From Agromyces ramosus (GTDB taxonomy: Bacteria > Actinomycetota > Actinomycetes > Actinomycetales > Microbacteriaceae): a DNA stretch of 64,000 nt. Location of the stretch: assembly GCF_030817175.1 (NCBI RefSeq), contig NZ_JAUSYY010000001.1:2418001-2482000 (forward strand), given 5' to 3'. Positions within the stretch are counted from its first letter, which is position 1. The number at the start of each line of letters is the position of its first letter. The notes beneath the pieces are model-generated. The model made no database searches and had not been told where the DNA came from. It saw nothing but the letters and a program-made list of their open reading frames with translations. This document shows, in pieces, positions 26,430 to 34,792 of the stretch. Position numbers and translations under genes: made by a program.

Positions 26430-27773
26430 TCAGGCCGGGTCGAGCGCCGCAAGCCTCCGTTGGAGGAAGCGGCGCTCCGGCCCGGTCGGCGCGAACTCGA
26501 TCGCGGTGCGGTACCGTCGCGCCGCTTCGATGACCCGCCCGCTTCGGCGCAGCAGTTCGGCCTGCGCCGCGGCGAGGAGGTGAGCGTCGCCGAGCCGCCC
26601 GGATGCCTCCAGCCGCCCGAGCTCGGCGAGTGCGTCCTCCACGTCGCCGGCCAGTCCGAGCGCCACGGCGCGGTTGAGCTCGATGACCGGCGTCCGCCCT
26701 GCAGCGAGGAGGACGTCGTACCAGTCGGTGATCGCGCGCCAGTCGGTGTCTTCCGCCGTTCGAGCCCGCGCGTGCACCGCCTGGATCTCGGCCTGCACCC
26801 GGTAGGGCCCGACCTCATGTCCCGGGCTGCGCACCTCGAGCAGTGCCAGCCCTTCGGCGATCTCGGCCCGGTTCCACCGGGAGCGGTCCTGGTGCTCGAG
26901 CGAGACGAGCTCGCCGTCGGCGTCGACGCGGGCGGCGGATCGCGCGTGCTGGAGCAGCAGCAGCGCGAGGAGGGAACGGGCCTCGGCGGCATCCGGAATC
27001 AGCGCCACGACGAGCCGGGTGAGACGGATCGCCTCCTCCTGCAGGTCGAGCCGGAGCAGCCGGTCGCCCGACGACGCGAGGTACCCCTCGTTGTGCACGA
27101 GCATGAGCACCGCGAGCACGCCGCCGAGCCGCTCGGGAAGCTCCGTGGCAGACGGCACCCGGTATGGGATGCCCGCGTTGCGGATCTTCCGCTTGGCGCG
27201 CACCAGACGCTGCGCCATCGTCGCCTCGGGCACGAGGAATGCGCGTGCGATCTCGGGCGTCTCGAGCCCGCCGACCGTGCGCAGGGTGAGCGCGACCCGC
27301 GCCTCGAGCGGCAGCGCGGGGTGCGCGCACGTGAAGATGAGCCGCAGGCGGTCGTCCCATTCGGGCCCGGATGCCGCGAGGTCAGCCGGATCGTTCGGCG
27401 ACCCGCCGCCCGTCAGCTCGTCCATCGCGATCCACTCCTTCAGCTTCCCGAACTCGACGCCCCGGCGGCGCAGCACGTCGAGGGCGCGGTTCCGCGCGAC
27501 GGTCGTGAGCCAGGCGCCAGGATTCCGGGGCACGCCCTCGACCTCCCACCGACTCGCTGCCCGCTCGAACGCGTCGGCGGCCGCCTCCTCGGCGAGGTCC
27601 CAGTCGCCCGTCGCACGGATGAGCGAGGCGACGATGCGGGTCCACTCCTCGCGGTACACGCGGGTGACCGCGTCGGCGACGTGCGCGGCCCCGGGCCCGG
27701 CGTCGGCGACCTCGCCGCCGACGCCGGCCGAGTCGGGCGCGGCATGCGCTGCCCGATCGTCGATGCCGCTCAT
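26430..27773 (-). CDS. ECF sigma factor of the ECF42 type with C-terminal TPR-like domain
   Basis: A 447-residue sigma factor. Region 2 is VYREEWTRIVASLIRATGDWDLAEEAAADAFERA; region 4 is LTLRTVGGLETPEIARAF with VPEATMAQRLVRAKRKIR. The extra C-terminal domain of about 200 residues (EGYLASSGDRLLRLDLQEEAIRL onward, with repeated helical ELNRAVALGLAGD-type segments) replaces the need for an anti-sigma factor in this group. It lies 19 bp from a DGPF/YCII-family gene on the same strand, the conserved ECF42 partnership. The signal is unknown. Confidence 0.85.
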   Translation of the reverse strand: MSGIDDRAAHAAPDSAGVGGEVADAGPGAAHVADAVTRVYREEWTRIVASLIRATGDWDLAEEAAADAFERAASRWEVEGVPRNPGAWLTTVARNRALDVLRRRGVEFGKLKEWIAMDELTGGGSPNDPADLAASGPEWDDRLRLIFTCAHPALPLEARVALTLRTVGGLETPEIARAFLVPEATMAQRLVRAKRKIRNAGIPYRVPSATELPERLGGVLAVLMLVHNEGYLASSGDRLLRLDLQEEAIRLTRLVVALIPDAAEARSLLALLLLQHARSAARVDADGELVSLEHQDRSRWNRAEIAEGLALLEVRSPGHEVGPYRVQAEIQAVHARARTAEDTDWRAITDWYDVLLAAGRTPVIELNRAVALGLAGDVEDALAELGRLEASGRLGDAHLLAAAQAELLRRSGRVIEAARRYRTAIEFAPTGPERRFLQRRLAALDPA

Positions 27774-27792
27774 GCGCGACCAGGCGTCGCGT

Positions 27793-28203
27793 TCACGACC
27801 CCAACGCCGGCTCGGTGCGGCGCCCGCGATCGCCGGCCTCGCGATCTTCCCGCGCCACGGGGTCCTCGGCGGCGTCGATCGGCCAGAAGGGCCGGAGCTC
27901 GATGCGACCGAACCTCGCCATGGGGTGCTTGCTCGCGATCTCGATCGCCTCGTCGAGGTCGCGGCAGTCGAGCACGTCGAACCCGGCGATCCACTCCTTC
28001 GACTCGGTGAAGGGGCCGTCGGTCACGAGGAGCTCACCGCTGCGAACGCGCACCAGGGTGGCGTCCTCGACGGGCCGCAGCCGCTGCCCGAAGACGTGCA
28101 CGCCTCGCGCGTCGACCTCCGCGACCCACTCGCCGATGTTGTCTTCGGCCGGAACGAAGGACTCGGCCTCGGGGTCGGTCGCCACGAACATCATGTACTG
28201 CAT
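27793..28203 (-). CDS. DGPF/YCII-related domain protein
   Basis: A 136-residue protein of the YCII-related (DGPF) family. The N-terminus MQYMMFVATDPEAE and the central LLVTDGPFTESKEWIAGF contain the namesake DGPF motif. Small, soluble, ferredoxin-like fold; function unknown, but such genes are the usual targets and neighbours of ECF42 sigma factors. Start ATG 28203 follows TGAGGAGCAGACC, a clear ribosome site; the longer frame upstream is unsupported. It is first in the operon with the sigma factor, whose gene begins 19 bp after its stop. Confidence 0.85.
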   Translation of the reverse strand: MQYMMFVATDPEAESFVPAEDNIGEWVAEVDARGVHVFGQRLRPVEDATLVRVRSGELLVTDGPFTESKEWIAGFDVLDCRDLDEAIEIASKHPMARFGRIELRPFWPIDAAEDPVAREDREAGDRGRRTEPALGS

Positions 28204-28248
28204 GGTCTGCTCCTCAGTGCTGGGGTCTGTCGTACTCGATGGTGTCCT

Positions 28249-28263
28249 CCGTGTTTCACACGG
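28249..28263. promoter_or_regulatory. Inverted repeat upstream of the DGPF/ECF42 operon
   Basis: CCGTGT and ACACGG (28249-28254, 28258-28263) are exact inverted arms around TTC, 46 bp upstream of the DGPF start. It may be a regulator site or a terminator remnant for the opposite direction. Confidence 0.35.
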
Positions 28264-28318
28264 TATGCCCACACGACGAACGGCGGCAGGGCGAATCGAC
28301 ACCTGCCGCGAGCCGGCG

Positions 28319-29068
28319 TCAGTGCGGGAGCACGAGCAGCACGCCGAGCGCGACCATCACGACGGCGATCAGGCCGTCGAGCACCCGCCAGGCCCGCGGG
28401 CTCGCGAGCACGCCGCCGAGGAGGCGTGCGCCGTACGCGAGGCCGAAGAACCAGAGGATGCTCGCAACCCCGGCGCCCACCGCGAACGCCCAACGCCCGT
28501 CGCCGTGCGTGTTCGCGACCGACCCGAGCAGGAAGACCGTGTCGAGGTACACGTGCGGGTTCAGCCAGGTGAGGGCGAGGCACGTGAGCACCGCGGTCGC
28601 GAGCGTCGAGCGGGCGACGCGGGTGCGCGGCACGGTCGTGGTCGTGGTCGTGGTCGTGGTCGCGAGGGCAGCGGATGCCCCGGGGCGAGAGGATGCCGCG
28701 GGTGTCCCGTCCCCGGCATCCGCCCGCCCCGGGGCATCCGTCACCGCGGACGCATCGCCGCCGGCGACGAGCGCCTCGCCGCTCGGGCGCAGCGCCCGCC
28801 GGGCGGCCAGCACGCCGTAGCCCACGAGGAACGCGGCGCCGGCCCAGCGGATGACCTCCACGAGCCACGGCACCGCCGTGAGCACCGCCCCGATGCCCGA
28901 GACCCCGACGAGGATGAGCGTGAGGTCGCTGAGCGCGCAGATCGCCGCCACGGCGAACACGTGCTCGCGCCGGATGCCCTGCCGGAGCACGAACACGTTC
29001 TGCGCCCCGATCGCGACGATGAGCGAGAGGCCGAGGCCGAGGCCGGCGAGAGCGGAGGAGATGGGCAC
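28319..29068 (-). CDS. lysE: LysE-family basic amino acid exporter
   Basis: A 249-residue membrane protein of the LysE/ArgO type that exports lysine or arginine. The N-terminal segment GLGLGLSLIVAIGAQNVFVLRQGIRREHV is the family hallmark, and TWLNPHVYLDTVFLLG contains the conserved NPH. Six helices are predicted. The central cytoplasmic loop is unusually long and of low complexity, with a run of nine Thr encoded by a hexanucleotide repeat. I prefer the GTG at 29068, which gives the usual short N-terminus; ATG codons at 29125 and 29131 are in frame but sit in the regulator-binding region. It is divergent from a LysG-type regulator. Confidence 0.85.
   Translation of the reverse strand: MPISSALAGLGLGLSLIVAIGAQNVFVLRQGIRREHVFAVAAICALSDLTLILVGVSGIGAVLTAVPWLVEVIRWAGAAFLVGYGVLAARRALRPSGEALVAGGDASAVTDAPGRADAGDGTPAASSRPGASAALATTTTTTTTTVPRTRVARSTLATAVLTCLALTWLNPHVYLDTVFLLGSVANTHGDGRWAFAVGAGVASILWFFGLAYGARLLGGVLASPRAWRVLDGLIAVVMVALGVLLVLPH
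28634..28662 (+). repeat. Hexanucleotide tandem repeat inside lysE
   Basis: Nearly five copies of GGTCGT in tandem (GTCGTG on the written strand). Read on the minus strand they encode the Thr run in the LysE loop. A six-base unit keeps frame when copy number changes. Confidence 0.8.
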
Positions 29069-29101
29069 GAACCGACGGTACGCGGCATCCGTCAAGCAAT
29101 C

Positions 29102-29122
29102 CAGCTCAAGATTCTTCAGCTG
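29102..29122. promoter_or_regulatory. LysG-type operator
   Basis: CAGCTCAAGA (29102-29111) and TCTTCAGCTG (29113-29122) pair at nine of ten positions around one central base. The site is 34 bp upstream of the lysE start and 17 bp upstream of the lysR-type start, which is where LysG-type activators bind. Confidence 0.62.
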
Positions 29123-29139
29123 CATTAGCATCGCTTCAG

Positions 29140-30084
29140 ATGGAGATTCCTCTCGACCTCGCCCGGACCCTCGCCGCCGTCATCGACGAGGGCACGTTCG
29201 ACGCGGCCGCCCGGCGCCTGCGCATCACGCCGTCGGCGGTCTCGCAGCGCATCAAGTCGCTCGAGCTGCAACTGGGGCGCGTACTCGTCGTGCGGTCGAA
29301 GCCGGCGCGCGCCACCGACGCCGGTGCGGCCATCGTGCGGCTCGCGCGGCAATTGGCGCTCCTCGAGCACGACGCGCTCGCCGACTTCGGCCTCGGCGAC
29401 GACACCGCGCGACCCGTGTCGGTGCCGCTCGCGGTGAACGCCGATTCGCTCGCCACGTGGTTCCTGCCGGCGCTCGCCCGAGTCGCCGCGCGGCATCCGG
29501 TGGTCTTCGACCTGCACCGCGACGACCAGGACTTCACCGCCGGGCTCCTCGAGTCGGGCACGGTCATGGGCGCGGTCACCTCGCAGGCGACGCCGGTGGC
29601 CGGATGTCTCGTGCGCCCGCTCGGCGTCATGCGCTACCAGGCCGTCGCGACTCCCGCCTTCGTCGCGAGGTGGGCGCTCACGGCACCGTCGCGCACGAGC
29701 GGAGCGGATGCCGCGAGCTCACCCGCGCCCGACGACCGTGCCGCGCTGGCGGCCGCGCCCATCGTCGACTTCGACCGTCGCGACGACCTGCAGCGCGAGT
29801 ACCTCGCCGCGTCGGGCCTCGACCCCGAGACGCCGCCCCGGCACTTCGTGCCGGCGTCCAACGACTTCGCGACGGCGATCAAGCTCGGGCTCGGATGGGG
29901 CATGCTCCCGGGCTTCCAGTGCGACGCCGAGCTCGCGAGCGGCGACCTCGTCAGCCTCGGCGGGTCGCCGATCGACGTGCCCCTCCACTGGCAGCAGTGG
30001 AACCTGCGATCACCGCTCCTCGACACGATCGCCGACGAGCTCGGCGCCGAGGCGCGCACCGCGTTGCGGCCGCTGACGCGCTGA
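29140..30084 (+). CDS. lysG: LysR-family regulator, LysG/ArgP type
   Basis: A 314-residue LysR-type regulator. The N-terminal winged helix has LARTLAAVIDEGTFDAAARRLRITPSAVSQRIKSLE; the effector domain begins near VPLAVNADSLATWFLPAL, a signature of the ArgP/LysG group that senses lysine, arginine or histidine. TWFLPALARVAARH and LGLGWGMLPGFQ are conserved blocks. It is divergent from lysE with a dyad between, so it should activate amino-acid export when the basic amino acid accumulates. There is a small Ala/Ser-rich insert around residue 190. Confidence 0.88.
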   Translation: MEIPLDLARTLAAVIDEGTFDAAARRLRITPSAVSQRIKSLELQLGRVLVVRSKPARATDAGAAIVRLARQLALLEHDALADFGLGDDTARPVSVPLAVNADSLATWFLPALARVAARHPVVFDLHRDDQDFTAGLLESGTVMGAVTSQATPVAGCLVRPLGVMRYQAVATPAFVARWALTAPSRTSGADAASSPAPDDRAALAAAPIVDFDRRDDLQREYLAASGLDPETPPRHFVPASNDFATAIKLGLGWGMLPGFQCDAELASGDLVSLGGSPIDVPLHWQQWNLRSPLLDTIADELGAEARTALRPLTR

Positions 30085-30102
30085 CGCGTACCGATGCGCG
30101 GA

Positions 30103-30321
30103 TCAGGCCTCAGGATCTTCGATCTTGAAGCCGACCTTCATCGTCACCTGGTAGTGGGCGACGGCGCCGTCTTCGATCTCTCCGCGCACCGAGACGACCT
30201 CGAACCAGTCGAGGTTGCGGATGGTCGCCGCGGCGCGGGCGATGCCGTTGCTGATCGCGGTGTCGATGCCGTCGGGCGACGTGCCGACGATCTCGCTGAC
30301 GCGATACGTGTGGTTGCTCAT
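30103..30321 (-). CDS. Dodecin
   Basis: A 72-residue flavin-storage protein that assembles as a dodecamer and binds FMN or riboflavin dimers. The motifs YRVSEIVGTSPDGID, RNLDWFEVVSVRGEI (with the flavin-stacking Trp) and YQVTMKVGFKIED are diagnostic. Start ATG 30321 is ten codons into the open frame and follows GGAGATCACG, a usable ribosome site. It is convergent with lysG and monocistronic. Confidence 0.92.
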   Translation of the reverse strand: MSNHTYRVSEIVGTSPDGIDTAISNGIARAAATIRNLDWFEVVSVRGEIEDGAVAHYQVTMKVGFKIEDPEA

Positions 30322-30424
30322 CGTGATCTCCTCCGCGCGGTGGGACGCCATCGTTCCCGCTCCTGCCGACGGTACTCCGGCACGTGGGCGATGGTCGAGT
30401 GTCGCCGCGGGGAGCGGTGGCGCG

Positions 30425-31642
30425 TCAGGCGAACAGGCGCTGCAGCCGCTGCACGCCCTCGAGCAGGGGTGCGTCGCCCAAGGCGTAGCTGAGCCGCAGG
30501 TAGCCAGACGGGCCGAAGGCCTCGCCCGGCACCGCGGCGACCTCGGCCTGGTCGAGGATCAGGTCGGCGAGCTCGAGCGAGGTGGTTGGCGTGACGCCGC
30601 CCCACTCGCGGCCGAGCAGCCCCGAGACGTCGGGGTACACGTAGAACGCGCCCTGCGGCACGGGCACGGTCATGCCGTCGATCTTCGCGAGCTCGGCGAC
30701 GATGGTGCGGCGGCGGCGGTCGAACGCCCGGCGCATCTCCTCGACCGCGTCCTGCGGCCCGTTGAGGGCGGCGATCGCCGCTCGCTGGGAGATGTTCGAC
30801 ACGTTCGACGAGAGGTGCGACTGCAGGTTCGCGGCGCCCTTGATGACGTCGGCCGGGCCGACCATCCAGCCGAGCCGCCAGCCGGTCATGGCATAGGTCT
30901 TCGCGACGCCGTTGACGAGGATCGCCTGGTTCGCGAGCTCGGGCACGGCCTCGACGATCGAGAGCGCACGCGGCGGCGCGCCGCCTTCGTCGTCGGCGTA
31001 GGTGAGGTTCTGGTAGATCTCGTCGGAGACGACCCAGATGCCGTGCTCGAGCGCCCATTCGCCGATCGCCCGCACCTGGTCGGCGGGGTAGACGGCACCC
31101 GTCGGGTTCGACGGCGAGACGAACAGCAGCACCTTGGTGCGGTCGGTTCGCGCCGCCTCGAGCTGCTCGACGGTGACCAGGTAGCCCTGGTCGGCGCCTG
31201 CGAACACGTCGACCTGCACGCCGCCCGCGAGCTTGATGGCCTCGGGGTACGTGGTCCAGTACGGAGTGGGCACGAGCACCTCGTCGCCCGGATCGAGCAG
31301 CACCTGGAAGGCCTGGTAGACCGCCTGCTTGCCGCCGTTCGTCACGACGACCTGGCCGGGGGAGACCTCGAGTCCGGAGTCGCGCAGCGTCTTCGCCGCC
31401 ACCGCCTCTCGCAGCTCGGGCAGGCCCGCGGCCGGCGTGTACCGGTAGTTCTTGGGGTCGTGCGTGGCGGCGAGCGCCGCCTCGACGATGTACTCGGGCG
31501 TCGCGAAGTCGGGTTCGCCGGCTGCATAGGAGATGACCGGGCGCCCCTCGGCTTGGAGGGCCTTCGCCTTCGCATCGACCTTGAGCGTCGCGGACTCGGC
31601 GATGGCGGCGATACGGGCGGAGAGGCGCGGGTGTTCGGTCAC
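30425..31642 (-). CDS. aspC: Pyridoxal-phosphate aspartate aminotransferase
   Basis: A 405-residue class I/II aminotransferase, transferring an amino group between aspartate and 2-oxoglutarate. [42 protein letters not shown] (substrate Asn), [10 protein letters not shown] (PLP Asp/Tyr) and [17 protein letters not shown] with the Schiff-base Lys are all present. The GTG at 31642 matches the usual N-terminus. A subgroup Ib aspC close to secE-nusG is a recurring actinobacterial arrangement; here a large membrane gene and dgt have come between. Confidence 0.9.
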   Translation of the reverse strand: MTEHPRLSARIAAIAESATLKVDAKAKALQAEGRPVISYAAGEPDFATPEYIVEAALAATHDPKNYRYTPAAGLPELREAVAAKTLRDSGLEVSPGQVVVTNGGKQAVYQAFQVLLDPGDEVLVPTPYWTTYPEAIKLAGGVQVDVFAGADQGYLVTVEQLEAARTDRTKVLLFVSPSNPTGAVYPADQVRAIGEWALEHGIWVVSDEIYQNLTYADDEGGAPPRALSIVEAVPELANQAILVNGVAKTYAMTGWRLGWMVGPADVIKGAANLQSHLSSNVSNISQRAAIAALNGPQDAVEEMRRAFDRRRRTIVAELAKIDGMTVPVPQGAFYVYPDVSGLLGREWGGVTPTTSLELADLILDQAEVAAVPGEAFGPSGYLRLSYALGDAPLLEGVQRLQRLFA

Positions 31643-31707
31643 CTGCCCAGCGTACTTCGCCGCGCGGGCGCGCGCCGAGCTGAATCGACCTGCTCATCTG
31701 CGCACTC

Positions 31708-31739
31708 GAGTGGGACAATCGTCCCACTCTTGGTACGCT
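31708..31739 (+). promoter_or_regulatory. 22-bp perfect palindrome and leaderless promoter
   Basis: GAGTGGGAC (31708-31716) and GTCCCACTC (31721-31729) are exact inverted arms around AATC. TACGCT at 31734-31739 is a plausible -10, ending seven bases before the GTG at 31747, which suggests a leaderless transcript. The palindrome covers the expected -35 position, so a protein bound there would block or replace polymerase contact. Confidence 0.6.
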
Positions 31740-31746
31740 GCACCGC

Positions 31747-34700
31747 GTGATGACGCAGACCCGACGACCGGTGCTCGTCGGGATCTCGCTCGCAGTGCTC
31801 CTCGCCCTCGGCGTGGGCGTGGCGTTCGTGCTCGGCGATGAGCTCGGCATTCGCAGTGAACCCGCCGACGTGCCCAGCGAGACGCTGGTCGCCGCACCCG
31901 AGACCCCCGCCGTCGGGCCGCCGGCGTTCACGCGCATCAGCGCGCCGGCATCCGCTCGCCTCGACCTGGCCGTGAGCGAGCTCGACGACGCCGTCGCAGA
32001 GGCGGATGCCACCGACGGCGCCGTCACCCTCGACGTCAGCGTCGGTGATGGGCCGGCCGACGACGAGTCGTACTCGCTCGAGGGCACGGCCGATGCGCTC
32101 CGCATCGTCGCAGCGGGCGAGGCGGGCGCCGTGCGCGGCGTCTACGACCTCGCGGCGGCCGTTCGCGACCGGAGGTCGATCACCGAGCACCTCGGCGAGA
32201 CGGTCGACTCCAGGCTCGACTTCCGCATGGCCGACCTCGGTGCCGTCGGCGTGACCGTCGATGAAGCCGAGTGGGCCGAGGGCGACGACTACTCGCACAA
32301 CTCGAAGGCGTTCGCCGACGTCATCCTCGCCGAGGCACCGTACATCGACGAGACGGCGCTCGAGGCATCCCGCATCGAGTTCGAGGAGTACGTGCAGCAC
32401 GTGCTCGCCGAGGGCTACAACGCCATCGCGATTCCCGGGTTCATCGAGTACCTCACGTTCGACCGGGTCGGCGACGGCGACGACGTCTACGGCGCCGACG
32501 ACACGCACGTCGCGCGCGCGCTCGCGATGCAGGAGGCGTTCGGCCCGATGTGGCAGTACGCGCACGATCTCGGCCTCGACGTCTACTTCCGCACCGACAT
32601 GCTCATGCTCACGACCCCGCTCGAGGAATACCTCGAAGCGGAGTTCGGCGGCCTCGCCACCGAGGACCCCGCGTTCTGGGACGTCTACGCCGCGGGGCTC
32701 GACGAGCTCTACGCCGCGATGCCCTACGTCGACGGCGTGCTCATCCGCATCGGCGAGGCCGGCCGCGTCTACGACCTGCCCGGATGGGACTACTACTCCG
32801 AGCTCGCCGTGACGACCGTCGACGCCGTGCGCGCGATGCTCACGGCCTTCACCGGGCAGGCCGAGGCCGCCGACCGCGAGGTCATCTTCCGCACCTGGAG
32901 CGTCGGCGTCGGCGCGGTCGGCGACATGCACACGAACGCCGACTCCTACCGCGCCGTGCTCGACGGCATCGAGTCCGAGCAGCTCATCGTCTCGACGAAG
33001 TACACGCTCGGCGACTTCTACAGCCACCTGCCGCTCAACGACACCCTCGAGATCGGTGAGCAGCGCCGCATCGTCGAGTTCCAGAGCCGGCGCGAGTTCG
33101 AGAACTTCGGCGCGTTCCCGAACGACCTCGGCGTGCTCTACCAGCAGGCATTGCAGCGGTTCATCGCGGCCAACCCCAGGGTCGAGGGCATCTGGACCTG
33201 GACGCAGGACGGCGGCCCGTGGCGCGCCGGCCCGCTCTCGCTCGAGCTGAAGGCGGGGTTCTGGCAGCTGCCCGAGCTCAACACCGAGCTCGCCGTGCGC
33301 CTCGCCCGCGACCCCGACGCCGACCCGGCGGCCATCACCGCCGACTGGGCACGACGCTGGTTCTCCGACGACCCCGCGACGGTCGACGCGATCGGCCGGG
33401 CGATGGCCGACTCCCGCACCGCCATCACCGACGGGCTCTACATCGGGCCGTTCGCCGACCGGCGCGTGTTCGCCATCGGCCTCGAGCCACCGCCCATGAT
33501 GTGGATCTTCGAGTGGGACATCGTCACGGGCGACAGTGCCGTGCTCGACGTCATCTACGAGGTGAGCCGCGGGCGGCTCGACGAGGCGATCGAGGGCGGC
33601 CCGCGCGCGCTCGCCGCAGTGGAGCGCATGCGAGCCGAGATCGAGGCGACGGATGCCGCGAGCTGGCACGATCCGGCGCTGCGCGACGAGTTCCTCGCCA
33701 CCCTCGACTACCAGGCGAGCACCTACGCGTTCCTCGCCGACTACCGCACCATGTTCCTCAAGCACGCCGAGTGGCACGACACGCATTCGGGCGAGGCCTA
33801 CGAGGCCTGGGATGCCGCGAGGCTCGCGTACCGGGCGAGCGCCGCCGAGCACGAGGCCGCGTACTCGGGCGATCCGTATCACCCGGCGTACAACCTCACC
33901 GCCGCGGAGCTCGGCGTCGACCGCGCCGAGCGCGACCTGCCAATGGCGTGGGCGGCCCGCATCACGCTGCTCCTCCTCGCGGCCTGGCTGGCCTACGGCA
34001 TCGCCGCCGGGTACGGCAGGGCGAAGTGGCCGGGCGCTCGCGCGGCTCGCGCCATGTGGGTCGCCGCGACGCGACCGTGGCGGGCCGTCGAGGTCACCCG
34101 CGACCTCGGGCGACTCGATCGAGCCCTGCTCGTGGCCGTGCCGGCGGTCTTCCTCGCCGCGAGCCGCGGCATCCAGACCTGGTTCCTCGCCGCGTCGCAC
34201 CTCATCGTGACGCTGGGGTCGTGGCTCGTGTTCGCGATCGCCGTGCTGCTCCTGCTCCGGCTCGCGCGCCGTCCCGCCTGGCCGGTGCTCGCCGCGATCG
34301 GCGGTGCCGCGGTGCTCCGCATCGGCCTGCTCCTCGCCGTGCTCACGCCCACAGGCCCCGGCGGGTACTGGTTCGAGTTCTGGACCGACCCGCTCGCCCG
34401 CTCGATCTACGTCACGATCGCGTTCGCCGCGTTCGGGTGGGTGATCGTCGCGGCCGGCTGGGCGCTCGCCGTGCAGCTCGGTGCCAGGCGAGCGCTCGGC
34501 GCCCTCGTCGCGGCGGTCGGTGCGGTGCTCGCCGTCTTCGGCGCGTTCATCGCGACGCTCGGCCTCGAGTCGGCGCTCACGACGTGGAACGACGAGATGG
34601 CGCTCCTGCCATGGGGTCTCTCGCGGATCCTCGGCATCACCGTCTACCTCGACATCCCCGCCGACACGGCGTGGGTCGCCGCGGCTGCGGGCGTCGTGCT

Positions 34701-34767
34701 CGTCGTCGTCGGGGTGCTCCTGGCGCTGCCGTGGCGTCATCGAAGCCGTGCTGCCGCCGTGGCCTGA
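31747..34767 (+). CDS. Large membrane-anchored protein with possible GH67-like domain and 7 C-terminal helices
   Basis: A 1006-residue protein. A signal-anchor helix (residues 9-30) is followed by a small alpha/beta region (about 60-150) in which AGEAGAVRGVYDLAAAVRD resembles the N-terminal domain of hexosaminidases and alpha-glucuronidases. A predicted TIM barrel follows (about 150-510), with YNAIAIPGFIEYLTF, DGVLIRIGEAGRVYDL, VIFRTWSVGVGAVGDMH, IVEFQSRREFENFGAFPN and GIWTWTQDGGPWRAG. Conserved Glu and Asp residues in these strands could be catalytic. A helical region (510-720) and about seven membrane helices (from residue 737) complete it. A GH67/GH20-like glycosidase acting outside the membrane is inference. 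Starts: GTG 31747 or ATG 31750. It is monocistronic. Confidence 0.6.
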   Translation: MMTQTRRPVLVGISLAVLLALGVGVAFVLGDELGIRSEPADVPSETLVAAPETPAVGPPAFTRISAPASARLDLAVSELDDAVAEADATDGAVTLDVSVGDGPADDESYSLEGTADALRIVAAGEAGAVRGVYDLAAAVRDRRSITEHLGETVDSRLDFRMADLGAVGVTVDEAEWAEGDDYSHNSKAFADVILAEAPYIDETALEASRIEFEEYVQHVLAEGYNAIAIPGFIEYLTFDRVGDGDDVYGADDTHVARALAMQEAFGPMWQYAHDLGLDVYFRTDMLMLTTPLEEYLEAEFGGLATEDPAFWDVYAAGLDELYAAMPYVDGVLIRIGEAGRVYDLPGWDYYSELAVTTVDAVRAMLTAFTGQAEAADREVIFRTWSVGVGAVGDMHTNADSYRAVLDGIESEQLIVSTKYTLGDFYSHLPLNDTLEIGEQRRIVEFQSRREFENFGAFPNDLGVLYQQALQRFIAANPRVEGIWTWTQDGGPWRAGPLSLELKAGFWQLPELNTELAVRLARDPDADPAAITADWARRWFSDDPATVDAIGRAMADSRTAITDGLYIGPFADRRVFAIGLEPPPMMWIFEWDIVTGDSAVLDVIYEVSRGRLDEAIEGGPRALAAVERMRAEIEATDAASWHDPALRDEFLATLDYQASTYAFLADYRTMFLKHAEWHDTHSGEAYEAWDAARLAYRASAAEHEAAYSGDPYHPAYNLTAAELGVDRAERDLPMAWAARITLLLLAAWLAYGIAAGYGRAKWPGARAARAMWVAATRPWRAVEVTRDLGRLDRALLVAVPAVFLAASRGIQTWFLAASHLIVTLGSWLVFAIAVLLLLRLARRPAWPVLAAIGGAAVLRIGLLLAVLTPTGPGGYWFEFWTDPLARSIYVTIAFAAFGWVIVAAGWALAVQLGARRALGALVAAVGAVLAVFGAFIATLGLESALTTWNDEMALLPWGLSRILGITVYLDIPADTAWVAAAAGVVLVVVGVLLALPWRHRSRAAAVA

Positions 34768-34792
34768 GCCGCGGCATCCGTCGCCCCGTGGG

